This document shows, one piece after another, positions 51,113-59,897 of a DNA stretch of 64,000 bases (positions are counted from its first letter, which is position 1; each line of letters starts with the position of its first letter). Both the position numbers and the translations under genes were made by a program. The DNA is taken from positions 1 to 64,000 of the forward strand of contig NZ_MUHX01000013.1 in assembly GCF_002007215.1 (NCBI RefSeq), written 5' to 3'. A model generated the notes under the pieces. That model searched no databases. It was not told where the DNA came from and was given only the letters and a program-made list of their open reading frames with translations. The DNA is from Pyramidobacter sp. C12-8 (GTDB lineage Bacteria > Synergistota > Synergistia > Synergistales > Dethiosulfovibrionaceae).

Positions 51113-52642
51113 ATGAAGGCAAGGAAACTGATCGTGGGAGTTCTCGCGGCGCTGGTATCCGTTTCGCCGGCTTTCGCCGCGCTGGCGAAAACGCGGGAAC
51201 TCTACGCGGCGGATCCCGGCGAAGGCAGGGTGTACAAGCTGGAACCGGGGCGGAAGACCGAACTCGGCTTCGAACTTCACGAGGTCAAATCGGGCGGCGA
51301 AACGCGGTATTACTGGGCGGCGCTCGATCCGAACGCGACGGACGAGGCGCTTCTCGAGTCCGGCGTGGCGTTTTTTGCGCCGGACGGGCGCCAGAGCGCG
51401 CTGCTGCCCTTGCAGGGCGGATTCGACGGCGCCTGCGTGGCCGCTTCGCCCGACGCGGCCAGATTCGTGCTTTCGGTGCCCGACGGCGAGGCCGGGCGCG
51501 TCAACCGCGTCTACGATTTTGCGCAGATGAAGCCGCTGACCTCGGTGCGCGGTTCCATCGTCGACTGGGGCGGCCCCGTCTGGGTGGACGAACGCCGCTT
51601 CGTCTACACGTCGTTCGACGACGCGAAGATGAAGAAGCCCGGCCTTGAAGGCGCGGAAGCCGGTTATCTCTCCGTGCGCCTTTTCGACGCGGACAGCCGC
51701 CGTTCGCAGACGCTCAAAGCGGCCACGCCGACGGACGAGTACGCGATGATGGGTTATTGCGACGGCTTCGTCACCATGGCGCATTATTACGTGGACGACG
51801 CGTCGCAGTGGGCGGCCGGCGGCCCCGAGGAAAACGGGGCGCTGCGCTCGGAGCGCACCTATTGCTGGCTGCCGGGCTGGAAGCCCGGCGAGTGGTGGCG
51901 GACGCCGAAAGCGGTGTTCAGCGTCGATGCCGAAAACGGCCGCGTGTTTGCCGGCGAGGGGCGCGAGCGCAGGGAATACGCCGTCGAGCTTCGCCAGGGA
52001 CAGTTCCCGGACGCTTTCTCGCCGTTCGACGACGAAGCGGTGAGGGTGGACTATTACTGGTTCGTCGCCGGCGGCGAAGGGGATCCGGCCGGCGAGATCC
52101 CCGTGCTCTACGTCTTCACGCTCTCGCAGGACAACGCCGAGGCCGACGATCCGGCGCTGACGGCGGCTTTTTTCGTGGGCGAGCCGGAGAGGATCCGCGA
52201 CGTCGGCATCTCGCCCAAGGGCGAGCGCCTGATCGTGGCCGTCGGCGAAGAAGGGTCGCAGGTCCGCGACCTCGAACTGTACCGACTGAGCTATTACGAG
52301 CACGAGGCGTTTTGCCACCTGGCGACGCTGCGCCCTGCCTACGGGGCGTTTTACTGGTTCGATCCCTGGCGCGCGGTCTATTCGGCGCTGAACCTCGAGG
52401 CCGACCTGCAGAGCGGGCGCGAGCCGGGCTACGCGCTGGACGTGCGCGTGTACGACAGCGCCGTGGGCGAGGATTATCGGATCACGGAGAGTTCGACGCT
52501 CGACAGCTATCAGGCCGTGGGGCTGAGCGAAGACGGGGACATCGAGATGGAGCAGATCTCCGTTCCCGATCTGGCGGACTGGAAAGACCCGGGCAGGGAA
52601 CGGCGCACGCGCCTGAAGGGGCGGATGCCCGCCGCCGGCTAA
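51113..52642 (+). CDS. Exported protein, possible beta-propeller
   Basis: A 509-residue protein with signal peptide (MKARKLIVGVLAALVSVSPAFA). Repeated segments such as CVAASPDAARFVLSVPDGEAGR, YLSVRLFDADSRRSQTL and DVGISPKGERLIVAVGEEGSQ resemble blades of a WD40/TolB-like propeller (S-P-D/K-G-x-R-L/F-V), seen weakly and not verified. GAGATCG lies before ATG 51113; upstream in-frame starts run through the promoter and are rejected. No neighbour shares its operon. A conserved motif precedes its promoter. Confidence 0.75.
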   Translation: MKARKLIVGVLAALVSVSPAFAALAKTRELYAADPGEGRVYKLEPGRKTELGFELHEVKSGGETRYYWAALDPNATDEALLESGVAFFAPDGRQSALLPLQGGFDGACVAASPDAARFVLSVPDGEAGRVNRVYDFAQMKPLTSVRGSIVDWGGPVWVDERRFVYTSFDDAKMKKPGLEGAEAGYLSVRLFDADSRRSQTLKAATPTDEYAMMGYCDGFVTMAHYYVDDASQWAAGGPEENGALRSERTYCWLPGWKPGEWWRTPKAVFSVDAENGRVFAGEGRERREYAVELRQGQFPDAFSPFDDEAVRVDYYWFVAGGEGDPAGEIPVLYVFTLSQDNAEADDPALTAAFFVGEPERIRDVGISPKGERLIVAVGEEGSQVRDLELYRLSYYEHEAFCHLATLRPAYGAFYWFDPWRAVYSALNLEADLQSGREPGYALDVRVYDSAVGEDYRITESSTLDSYQAVGLSEDGDIEMEQISVPDLADWKDPGRERRTRLKGRMPAAG

Positions 52643-52657
52643 GACTTGCCGGACGGT

Positions 52658-52708
52658 AAAAATTCCGCCGCGCTTCGAGGCAGCTGGAAGCGCGGCGGAA
52701 TTTTTTTT
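52658..52708 (+). terminator. Terminator of the 51113 gene
   Basis: AATTCCGCCGCGCTTC pairs with GAAGCGCGGCGGAATT across a 10-base loop, followed by a run of T residues to 52708. Confidence 0.9.
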
Positions 52709-52724
52709 ACGCGGGGACGGGCTT

Positions 52725-52884
52725 ATACTATTTCTTGATAAAAAGCGTTAACATAGTTTGCAGGGCGCTGCGAGGGAGTTCAGTCGCTCAGAACTCTCTC
52801 GACCGCTGCGCAGTCTGCGCAGCTCGCTTTGTGAATCTCCCCCGCAGCGCCCTTATGTTCGGCCTTTTAATTGAGAAATAGTAT
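52725..52884. repeat. MITE-like palindromic element, copy 2
   Basis: Ends carry ATACTATTTCT (52725-52735) and its inverse AGAAATAGTAT (52874-52884); the arms inside are about 70% alike (TAACATA/GAACATA) and lead to GGGCGCTGCG and CGCAGCGCCC. The centre holds about 60 bp with smaller hairpins. Core and right arm match copy 1 at 27181-27286. The right end overlaps the stop codon of the neighbouring gene. Confidence 0.75.
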
Positions 52885-53261
52885 TATTCGTAGCGCGGCG
52901 GCGCGTGACGCTTGGCGTCGGCGTCGCGCTCTTCCAGGCCGTGGATCTCCTTGCCCAGCGAGACGCTGAGCACGACGCGGATGATGACGATGGCGGCGAG
53001 GACGCTGACCGTCTGCAGATCGGGGTTGCAGATCGTCAGGATGATGTCGGCGGCGACGAGAAACTGCAGCCCGAGCAGCATGATCTCGCCGAAAGTGCGG
53101 CGCAGCCGCAGCCAGCCGCCGCGCATGTCGACGTCGACGCGGTAGTTTTCCAGCGCCAGCGCCACGATGCGGTACAGGGCCAGCAGCACGCCCCAGGCGA
53201 TGATGAAGATACTGATCAGTTCGATCGCGGACGCGACCCAGCGGGCGATTTCTACGCTCAC
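52884..53261 (-). CDS. DUF1622 family membrane protein
   Basis: A 125-residue protein with about three membrane helices (AIELISIFIIAWGVLLALY, EIMLLGLQFLVAADIILTI, VLAAIVIIRVVLSVSLG); the sequence fits DUF1622, small inner-membrane proteins of unknown role. The start is GTG at 53261 with AAGGAGGA upstream. Its TAA stop coincides with the end of the MITE-like element, so the last codons or stop may have been supplied by insertion. -10-like boxes are present upstream on the minus strand. Confidence 0.8.
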   Translation of the reverse strand: MSVEIARWVASAIELISIFIIAWGVLLALYRIVALALENYRVDVDMRGGWLRLRRTFGEIMLLGLQFLVAADIILTICNPDLQTVSVLAAIVIIRVVLSVSLGKEIHGLEERDADAKRHAPPRYE

Positions 53262-53398
53262 AATAGTTCCTCCTTACGGGAAACAGCAAATTCATATTTA
53301 ACGATTCGTTGGTATAATAACCGATTTGGGCGCTGTTGAAAAGAAGCAATTTCCCGTCCGGAAAAATCTGAAGTCTGGGCGGCGGCGCTTCTTTCATC

Positions 53399-53404
53399 TA
53401 TAAT
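53399..53404 (+). promoter_or_regulatory. -10 box of the HAD gene
   Basis: TATAAT, 53 bp before the start codon at 53458. No clear -35 hexamer. Confidence 0.45.
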
Positions 53405-53457
53405 GGACGGGAGAAACGGCGCCTTTTTGGCGAAAAGAACGGAGCGGAGGAAAAACG

Positions 53458-54261
53458 ATGATCAGGATGATCGCGACCGATCTCGACGGCACGCTGCTGG
53501 CCCCCGGCGGCCTGTCCATGCCGGAGCGCAACCGCGCGGCGCTGGAAAAAGCGGCGTCCCTGGGCGTGCGCGTGGTGATCTGCACGGGGCGGCTGTTCGC
53601 GGGCGGGCGCAGGTACGCTTTGACGGCGCCGGGCGACCAGCCGGTGATCTGCGTCAACGGCGCGGTCGTGCGCATGAGCCGGTCGGAGACATACCTGCGC
53701 CGCGTCGGTCTCGAACCGGGACTGGCGCGCGAGGCGCTGGACCGTTTTCGCGCGGCGGGGGCGAAGCCGTGGTTTTACGTCGGCGACGTCTGCTTCGCCG
53801 AAGAAAGCTCCGACGCGCTCGACGCCCTGAAACGGCGCACGGGCGCGTCGGTGGAGCTCGTCCCCGACCTGGCGGCGAAATACGGCGAACGGCCGGAAAA
53901 ACTTCTCGCGCTTCTGACGCCGCAGCAGGTCGAGGCGCTGCACGGCGATCTGACGGCGCGCTTCGGTCCCCGGCTCTACGTGACGCGCTCCAGCGAGCGC
54001 CAGATCGAAGCGCTGGCGCCGCAGGCGAACAAGGGACTGGCGCTGGCGATGGTGGCGCGGCGCTTCGGCGTCGCCCGCGAGGAGATCGCCGCGTTCGGCG
54101 ACAACTACAACGACCTCGAGCTGTTCCGGGCCGCCGGCATCCGCGTAGCGATGGAAAACGGCGCAAAAGAGCTGAAAGAACAGGCCGATATTATCGCCCC
54201 GCCGAACGGCGAGGGCGGCGTCGGGCAGATCGTCGAGCGCCTGCTGGCGCAGCGGCGGTGA
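53458..54261 (+). CDS. Cof-type HAD-IIB phosphatase
   Basis: A 267-residue cytosolic HAD phosphatase. Motif I is DLDGTLL at the N-terminus, motif II Thr in VVICTGR, and motif III/IV is K in NKGLAL with GDNYNDLELF. The large C2B cap between motifs is typical of Cof/YidA proteins, which hydrolyse sugar phosphates, FMN and similar small substrates; the substrate here cannot be read. GGAGGAAAAACG precedes the ATG. It is monocistronic. Confidence 0.93.
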   Translation: MIRMIATDLDGTLLAPGGLSMPERNRAALEKAASLGVRVVICTGRLFAGGRRYALTAPGDQPVICVNGAVVRMSRSETYLRRVGLEPGLAREALDRFRAAGAKPWFYVGDVCFAEESSDALDALKRRTGASVELVPDLAAKYGERPEKLLALLTPQQVEALHGDLTARFGPRLYVTRSSERQIEALAPQANKGLALAMVARRFGVAREEIAAFGDNYNDLELFRAAGIRVAMENGAKELKEQADIIAPPNGEGGVGQIVERLLAQRR

Positions 54262-54290
54262 GGCGGGGACAGGAAAAGAGGCGCGTAAAC

Positions 54291-54331
54291 AAAAAAAGCT
54301 CGAAGCGGCCCTGCCGCTTCGAGCTTTTTTA
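54291..54331. terminator. Bidirectional terminator
   Basis: AGCTCGAAGCGG pairs with CCGCTTCGAGCT (54297-54308 with 54314-54325), flanked by A-run and T-run, between convergent genes. Confidence 0.9.
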
Positions 54332-54343
54332 TACGGCGCGGCG

Positions 54344-55861
54344 TCAGCGGGCCAGCTTTTCGCGGAGCAGGCGCAGCAGACGCTTTTTGTCTTGGGGGCT
54401 CATGCGCTCGTTGAAGCGGAGCAGGCGGCGCAGGCCGTTGCCGTTGATCGTGGCGCGCGGGTCGGCGCCGGCGTTCAGCAGGGCTTCCGCCGCCAGCGGG
54501 CTGGGGTTGTAGCGCACGGCGCAGATCAGCGCCGTGCGTCCTTCGCCGTCCCTGGCTTCGAGCGCTTCGCCTTTTTCGAGCAGATAGGCGATGATCTCCG
54601 GCGCGGCGGCGTTGGGATTGGTGGCGGCGAGCATCAGCGGCGTGACGCGGGCCGGGTCGCGCTTCAGCGCGGCGTTCAGCTTTTTGAGACGGCGGCGTTT
54701 GGCGGACGCGGACAGCGCCGCCGAAGCGCGGATGCGCGCGGCGCGCAGCGCCGGGCGCGAGAGCAGGCGCGTGTTCCGCGACACGGCGGCCAGCGCCGGA
54801 GCTTCTATAAAGCGTGATCTCTGTCCGGCGGCCGGCTGCGGCGAACGGCCGGACGCCTTGTTGACGAGAGCGGGGGAAGCGGCGCGGCGCGTCGGCCGGG
54901 AGGGGGAAAGCGGCGCGCGTTCGCCGCGGACGCTCACGAGCCGGGCGCATTCTTTCACCGTGCGGCAGACGGGCAGGACCGCAAGGAGCGCTGTCTGCCG
55001 GGCGACGCTGCGGGGCGTCAGTTCACGGTCGAGAAAGCGGACCATCGCTGCGGAATGGCCGCTGCGCACGGCCACCAGCGCGGCGGTGCGGCCGGAACGG
55101 TCGGCCGTTTCCGGATCGGCGCCGGCGTCCAGGAGTTTTTTTGCGATCGCCACGGCCGCGGGCGCTTCGTTGGCGGCGGCGAGCATCAGCGCGGTCAGGC
55201 CGTCGCGATTGTGGGCGTTGACGTCGGCCCCAGCGGCCACCAGCGCGTCGATGACGTCGGTCCTCGTGCTGAAGCGGGCGGCCGTCATCAGCGGCGTCCA
55301 GCCGGCGTCGTTCGCCTGGTTCGCGTCCGCGCGGCTGTTGAGCAGGAACGCGATGATGCCGGGCGCGCCGTCCGTGGCGTTGCGGGCGGCGAAATGGATC
55401 GGGCAGTCTCCGCCGCGGCGCGGCTGCACGGCGTCGGCGTCGGCGGCGTAAAGCGCTTCGACGACGGCGGGATCGCTTGCGTACTGACAGGCGATCATCA
55501 TCGCCGTCGTGCCGTCTTCGCTCTCGGCCGACGCCAGCGCATGGTATTGCGTGAGCAGCCTGGCGACGAACGCGGCGGGTTTGTCGAAGCGCAGCGCGAA
55601 CATCAGCGGCGTCCAGCGCTCTTTGCTGCGGGCGTTGACGTCGGCCCCGGCGGCCAGAAGCGCTTCGGCGGCGGCAGTGTCCCCGCCGGCGCAGAGCGCG
55701 AGCGTCAATGGCGTCCAGCGGTTCGTGCCGGCGACGTTGACATCGGCGCCGCCGACGGACGACGACTCGGCGGCGTCCAGCGCATCCGCCGTCGGCGCGG
55801 CGGCCTCGGCGGCGCCGCAGGCCGTCATCCAGACCACGATCAGCAGTTTTTTCAGATTCAT
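54344..55861 (-). CDS. Exported ankyrin-repeat protein
   Basis: A 505-residue protein with signal peptide (LKKLLIVVWMTACGAAEA). About seven ankyrin repeats occupy residues 40-290 (TPLTLALCAGGDTAAAEALLAAGADVNA and similar) and about two more residues 410-485 (TPLMLAATNPNAAAPEIIAYLLEKG). Between them lies a basic Arg/Ser/Ala-rich stretch of about 110 residues without repeat structure, which may be disordered or a degraded repeat block. Ankyrin domains bind other proteins; export places this in the periplasm or outside. GGAGG precedes the ATG. No partner is adjacent. Confidence 0.85.
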   Translation of the reverse strand: MNLKKLLIVVWMTACGAAEAAAPTADALDAAESSSVGGADVNVAGTNRWTPLTLALCAGGDTAAAEALLAAGADVNARSKERWTPLMFALRFDKPAAFVARLLTQYHALASAESEDGTTAMMIACQYASDPAVVEALYAADADAVQPRRGGDCPIHFAARNATDGAPGIIAFLLNSRADANQANDAGWTPLMTAARFSTRTDVIDALVAAGADVNAHNRDGLTALMLAAANEAPAAVAIAKKLLDAGADPETADRSGRTAALVAVRSGHSAAMVRFLDRELTPRSVARQTALLAVLPVCRTVKECARLVSVRGERAPLSPSRPTRRAASPALVNKASGRSPQPAAGQRSRFIEAPALAAVSRNTRLLSRPALRAARIRASAALSASAKRRRLKKLNAALKRDPARVTPLMLAATNPNAAAPEIIAYLLEKGEALEARDGEGRTALICAVRYNPSPLAAEALLNAGADPRATINGNGLRRLLRFNERMSPQDKKRLLRLLREKLAR

Positions 55862-55955
55862 GGCAGAACCTCCGGTGAAATTCTTTGTTGGGGGAAAAGA
55901 GCGAATTTTCGCAGTTCATCATATCACAACCGAAGCCCGAATGAGCGCGGCAATC

Positions 55956-55984
55956 TTTTGTTTCGCCGCGGGGTAGTGTAGAAT
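55956..55984 (+). promoter_or_regulatory. Candidate promoter of citC
   Basis: TTTTGT at 55956-55961 and TAGAAT at 55979-55984, spacer 17 bp, 40 bp before the start codon. Confidence 0.5.
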
Positions 55985-56024
55985 CAATGAGACGATTCGA
56001 ACTTGCGAAGGGAGGACTGAGCCG

Positions 56025-57017
56025 ATGGATATGATGCAAGGGCGTCCGTTCAAGGGCAGAACGCTGGAGCGGATCGAAAAATTTCTGGCGTCGCTGGGGC
56101 TGGACTACGACGACGGCGTGGAGATGACGGCCTGCGCCTGCGACGAGGAGGGCGAGGTGGTCGCCACGGCGTCGCGCCAGGGCGCGGTGATCAAGTGCGT
56201 CGGCGTCAGCGCGGCGCGTCAGGGCGAGGGGCTGGCGGCGTCGGTCGTGAGCGAGGTCGTGACCGACGCGATCCAGGCGGGGCTGACTCATCTGTTCGTG
56301 TTCACGAAGCCGTCGAACCGGCAGATCTTCGACGATCTGGGATTTTTCCCGATGGCGGAGACCGCCGACGTGCTGCTGATGGAAAACCGCCGCGACGGCG
56401 TGAAGCGCTTCGTCGCTTCGCTGGAACGTTCCGTCCGGGACGGCGTGATCGGCGCCGTGGTGGTGAACTGCAATCCGTTCACGAAAGGGCATCGCTACCT
56501 GATGGAGACGGCGGCGTCGCAGTGCGATTTTCTGCACGTCTTCGTGCTTTCGGCGGAAAAGAGCCTTTTCCCCGCGGCGCTGCGGCTGGAGATGGTGCGC
56601 CGCGGCACCGCGCACCTGAAAAACGTCGCCGTGCATCCGACCGGAGATTATCTGATCTCGGCGGCGACGTTCCCCGATTATTTCCTCAAGGACAAGGCGC
56701 GCGCCGGCGACGTCAAGTGCGAACTCGACCTGACCATCTTCGCGCGCTGTTTCGCCGAACCGATGAACATCACGCGGCGCTTCGTCGGCACGGAGCCGCT
56801 CAGTCCCGTGACGGAGCGTTACAACGAAGCCATGAAGGCGTTTTTGCCGCCATTGGGCGTCGAAGTGACGGAAATCCCCCGCTGCGAGGCCGGCGGCGCG
56901 CCGATCAGCGCCACGCGCGTGCGCGCGCTGCTGGAACGCGGCGGCCCGGACGAGCCGGAGTTGGCGGCGCTGCTGCCGGAAACGACGCTGGCGCTGCTGC
57001 GCGAGTACCGCCGATAG
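56025..57017 (+). CDS. citC: [Citrate (pro-3S)-lyase] ligase
   Basis: A 330-residue enzyme with a GNAT-like N-terminal part (VGVSAARQGEGLAASVVSEV, LFVFTKPSNRQIFDDLGFF) and a C-terminal nucleotidyltransferase domain (VVVNCNPFTKGHRYLME, with the GH of the HxGH-type site, and ISATRVRALL). CitC acetylates the acyl-carrier prosthetic group of citrate lyase using acetate and ATP. GGGAGG precedes the ATG. No citDEF, citG or citX gene is near, so the lyase must be elsewhere or the protein has another target. It is followed 42 bp later by addB. Confidence 0.9.
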   Translation: MDMMQGRPFKGRTLERIEKFLASLGLDYDDGVEMTACACDEEGEVVATASRQGAVIKCVGVSAARQGEGLAASVVSEVVTDAIQAGLTHLFVFTKPSNRQIFDDLGFFPMAETADVLLMENRRDGVKRFVASLERSVRDGVIGAVVVNCNPFTKGHRYLMETAASQCDFLHVFVLSAEKSLFPAALRLEMVRRGTAHLKNVAVHPTGDYLISAATFPDYFLKDKARAGDVKCELDLTIFARCFAEPMNITRRFVGTEPLSPVTERYNEAMKAFLPPLGVEVTEIPRCEAGGAPISATRVRALLERGGPDEPELAALLPETTLALLREYRR

Positions 57018-57059
57018 CGGCCGCGGCCGCATGGGACGAGGAACGAAAGGAGAAGCGCC

Positions 57060-59897
57060 ATGCCCTTTGAACTGTACGCTTACCGGCGTATCGGCGATCT
57101 GGAACGGCTGCTGCGCGCCCTGCCGCCGGCGCGGGGCCGCACGTTCCTCGTGGCCGGTTCGGGCGACCGCGAACTGCTGGCCGAAACGCTGTCGGGAACG
57201 GAGACGTCGCCGGAGTATCGGATCCGCCGCTGGGACGAGATCTACCGCTTCTTTGCGGAAGAACTGAGCGTCGAAAAGCCGCGCGTACAGATCGACCCGC
57301 CCGACCACTGGCTGCTGCTCTGGAGCATCGTCAGGCGTTACCGTGAATCCGGCGGCGTCCTGCCGGCGGGGGCGCAGCGCCGCGGCTTTCTGACGCTGCT
57401 GGGCTCGCAGATCCGCGAGCTGATCAGCGAAGAGGTGCCGCCGGAAAGCCTCGCGGCCGTCTGCGAAGAAGGCGACCAGCTCGGCCGGGCCTTCGTCAGC
57501 CTGTACCGCGCGTATCTCGGAGCGCTCGACCGGCAGGGGCTTTCGGACAGTGCCGGCGTCACCACGGAAACGCGCAAACTCCTCGACCTGCCCGGCGCGG
57601 CGGACGTGTGCCGTTCTCTCGATCTTGTGCTCGTCGGATTTTCCAGCCTGACCCATTCGCAGCTGGCGCTCGTGCGCGCGCTCGTCGGGCACGGCGCGGC
57701 CGTGCGCCTGTGCGCGCCCGTCGCCGATCTGGCCGGGGCCTACGGCGCGGCGCAGCAGTTCGGCGTCGACGGCGAAGCGCTGTCGGAACGGCGGCCGCTG
57801 CGCGCGGTGAAGATCCAGGGCGGCGACCCGCGCCAGGAACTGGAAACGGCGGCGCGCTCGCTGGCGCTTTGGGAGCGAGGCGAAGGGCCGCTGGCGGAGT
57901 TGGGGCCGTGGCCGGGGCTGGAAGCCGTGGCCTTTTCGATGCCGCGCTCCCGCCTCGCCGAGGCAAAAGAAGTCTTTGCACGCTACGGCCTGCCCGTCTT
58001 TTGGGATTTCCGCCGCGCGATCAGCGAGACGCCGCTCTGGCAGCTCTCGTCGGCCTGTCTCGAAGCGGCCGAGAGCGGCTGGCAGACGGAGCCGACGCTG
58101 CGGCTGCTGTCGCTGCCGTGGCTGTGCGGATCCGAGCTCGACATAGAACGGTTGAGAGCGTTCCATCCCCGCGGCGCCAAAGGCTGGGAAAAAGCGCTCG
58201 ACGGCGCCGGCGCTTCCGCCCGCGCCGCGTTCGTCGACTGCCGCCGCTATGCCGCGAAAGTGCGGCGCGGCGGGACGGCGCTGGAACTGCTGACGGCGCT
58301 GCGCGCGTTTGCCTCGGGGCGGGCGCTGATCGTGGCGCGGCTGACGGTCGATGCGCCGGAGCTGGACGGCCGCATCGCCCTGTTCTCGGAAGCGCTGCGC
58401 GAGCTGGACCGCAAGATCCTTTTCATCAAAGAAGTCGTACGCGACCTCGGCGAGTTCGGCTCGCAGAAACTTTCCGGCGCCGACGCGCGCGCCTACCTGT
58501 CGGCGTGGGCTGACGGCACGACCGCCTCGCCGGGGCAGCGCGAGGCCGGCTGCCTGACGGTCTTCGCCGGCGCGCCGTCGCCGCTGTTCCACGCGCCGTA
58601 CTGGTTCATGATCGGCACGGAAGCTTCGCAGTGGCCGGGCGGCCTTCGTGAGTCGCCGCTGCTCGACGAGGCGCGCAAGGAGCGCCTCCACGGCCTGAGT
58701 TCTCTGGGGCTGGACCGCAGCCATCTGCCCCTGTTGTCGGAACAGCGGCGGCAGCGCGAGTTCCTTTTCCGCCGTTTGATCGCCTGCGGCGACCTCTGTA
58801 CGTTCCTCTGCCGCAGCGCCGTGGACGCGCAGGAGCGGCCGCAGGAGGAATCGGCGCTGATCGCCGCCGCCGCGGCCGACCGTTGGATCTCCGTGGAAAG
58901 GACGGTCGCGCGCGGGCTCGATCGTCTTCTCGCCGCGCCGCAGGAAGCGGCGCTGACGCCCGTCGAGACGCGGCAGCCGGATTTCCGCGCCGAGAACTCG
59001 CTGCCGGCCAGCCGCGTGCCGCCGGGACGCCTCGAAGCCGCGGCCGCCGAAGTGCGCCTGAGTTCCGTGGACGACTTCGCCGAGTGCCCGTACCTTTTCG
59101 CGCTGCGTGCCGTCCTCGGTTACGAGGAGCCGCCGCGCGAGGACGAGTATGACCCGCTCCGCGGCGGCACGGCCATGCACGCCCTCTGGGAACGCGTCTG
59201 GCGCGAATACGCCGCGTCGGGCTGCCGCGGCTCGGTCGAAGAGAGGACGCGCCGTCTGTTCGACGGAGTCGTCGGCGAAAACTATCCGGCGCTGCTGCGC
59301 TCTCCGTCGCTGAGCCGCGCGCTGCTGGAACTGCGCAGCGGCGCGGAACGCTGCGCAGCGAAACAGGACGAGTGGGAAACGGCGCTGCGACCGCTGCGCG
59401 CGGAGATCCTCTGCGAGCTCGACCTGCCGCCGCTGCGACGCGGCGCGGTCACGTTCCGCGGCCGCTGCGACCGCCTCGACCGCCTCAAAGACGGCCGTTT
59501 CCTGCTCTGGGATTACAAAGCGGGAAAAGCCTCCGCTTACGGCAAGGCGTCCCAGCTGGGCTGCTACGCGCTGGCCCTCGAAAGCGGCGGCCTGGGCGGA
59601 GGCGTATGCGCCGGCTGGGGCTACGTCGGCCAGAAGGACGCCGCCGTTTTCGGCTGTTGGGATGACGACGTCGCCTCGCTGCTGAACAAACGGAGCGGAT
59701 CGAAAACGCTGCGCGAGCGGAAGGACGGTGCCGGCCAGCTGCTGTCGGATATCGCCCTGGCCATGGACGCCGGGCAGTTCCCGCCGCGCTACGAGAGCAA
59801 ACGCTGCCGCGCCTGCGCCTTCGCGGCGATCTGCCGCCGCGGCGAGATGAGCGGCGAACTCGAAGAATCGGAAGAGGAGGGCGCCGATGACGAATAA
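57060..59897 (+). CDS. addB: AddB-like helicase-nuclease subunit
   Basis: A 945-residue subunit of the AddAB double-strand-break resection enzyme. The long middle is a degenerate helicase; the C-terminal PD-(D/E)XK nuclease has GTAMHALWERVW, RCDRLDRL and LLWDYKAGKA. C676 (FAECPYLF) and C916, C919, C925 (CRACAFAAIC) match the four-Cys iron-sulfur staple of AddB. The Walker A is not recognisable in the first 50 residues (FLVAGSGDRELLAE), as in some RexB-like forms. AAAGGAGAAGCGCC precedes the ATG. Its end overlaps the addA start by 11 bp. Confidence 0.88.
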   Translation: MPFELYAYRRIGDLERLLRALPPARGRTFLVAGSGDRELLAETLSGTETSPEYRIRRWDEIYRFFAEELSVEKPRVQIDPPDHWLLLWSIVRRYRESGGVLPAGAQRRGFLTLLGSQIRELISEEVPPESLAAVCEEGDQLGRAFVSLYRAYLGALDRQGLSDSAGVTTETRKLLDLPGAADVCRSLDLVLVGFSSLTHSQLALVRALVGHGAAVRLCAPVADLAGAYGAAQQFGVDGEALSERRPLRAVKIQGGDPRQELETAARSLALWERGEGPLAELGPWPGLEAVAFSMPRSRLAEAKEVFARYGLPVFWDFRRAISETPLWQLSSACLEAAESGWQTEPTLRLLSLPWLCGSELDIERLRAFHPRGAKGWEKALDGAGASARAAFVDCRRYAAKVRRGGTALELLTALRAFASGRALIVARLTVDAPELDGRIALFSEALRELDRKILFIKEVVRDLGEFGSQKLSGADARAYLSAWADGTTASPGQREAGCLTVFAGAPSPLFHAPYWFMIGTEASQWPGGLRESPLLDEARKERLHGLSSLGLDRSHLPLLSEQRRQREFLFRRLIACGDLCTFLCRSAVDAQERPQEESALIAAAAADRWISVERTVARGLDRLLAAPQEAALTPVETRQPDFRAENSLPASRVPPGRLEAAAAEVRLSSVDDFAECPYLFALRAVLGYEEPPREDEYDPLRGGTAMHALWERVWREYAASGCRGSVEERTRRLFDGVVGENYPALLRSPSLSRALLELRSGAERCAAKQDEWETALRPLRAEILCELDLPPLRRGAVTFRGRCDRLDRLKDGRFLLWDYKAGKASAYGKASQLGCYALALESGGLGGGVCAGWGYVGQKDAAVFGCWDDDVASLLNKRSGSKTLRERKDGAGQLLSDIALAMDAGQFPPRYESKRCRACAFAAICRRGEMSGELEESEEEGADDE

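Noticed and set aside
55023-59180. A 1385-codon minus-strand frame opposite addB and citC
   Set aside because: It spans several real genes on the other strand, shows no domain and arises from GC-rich codon bias.
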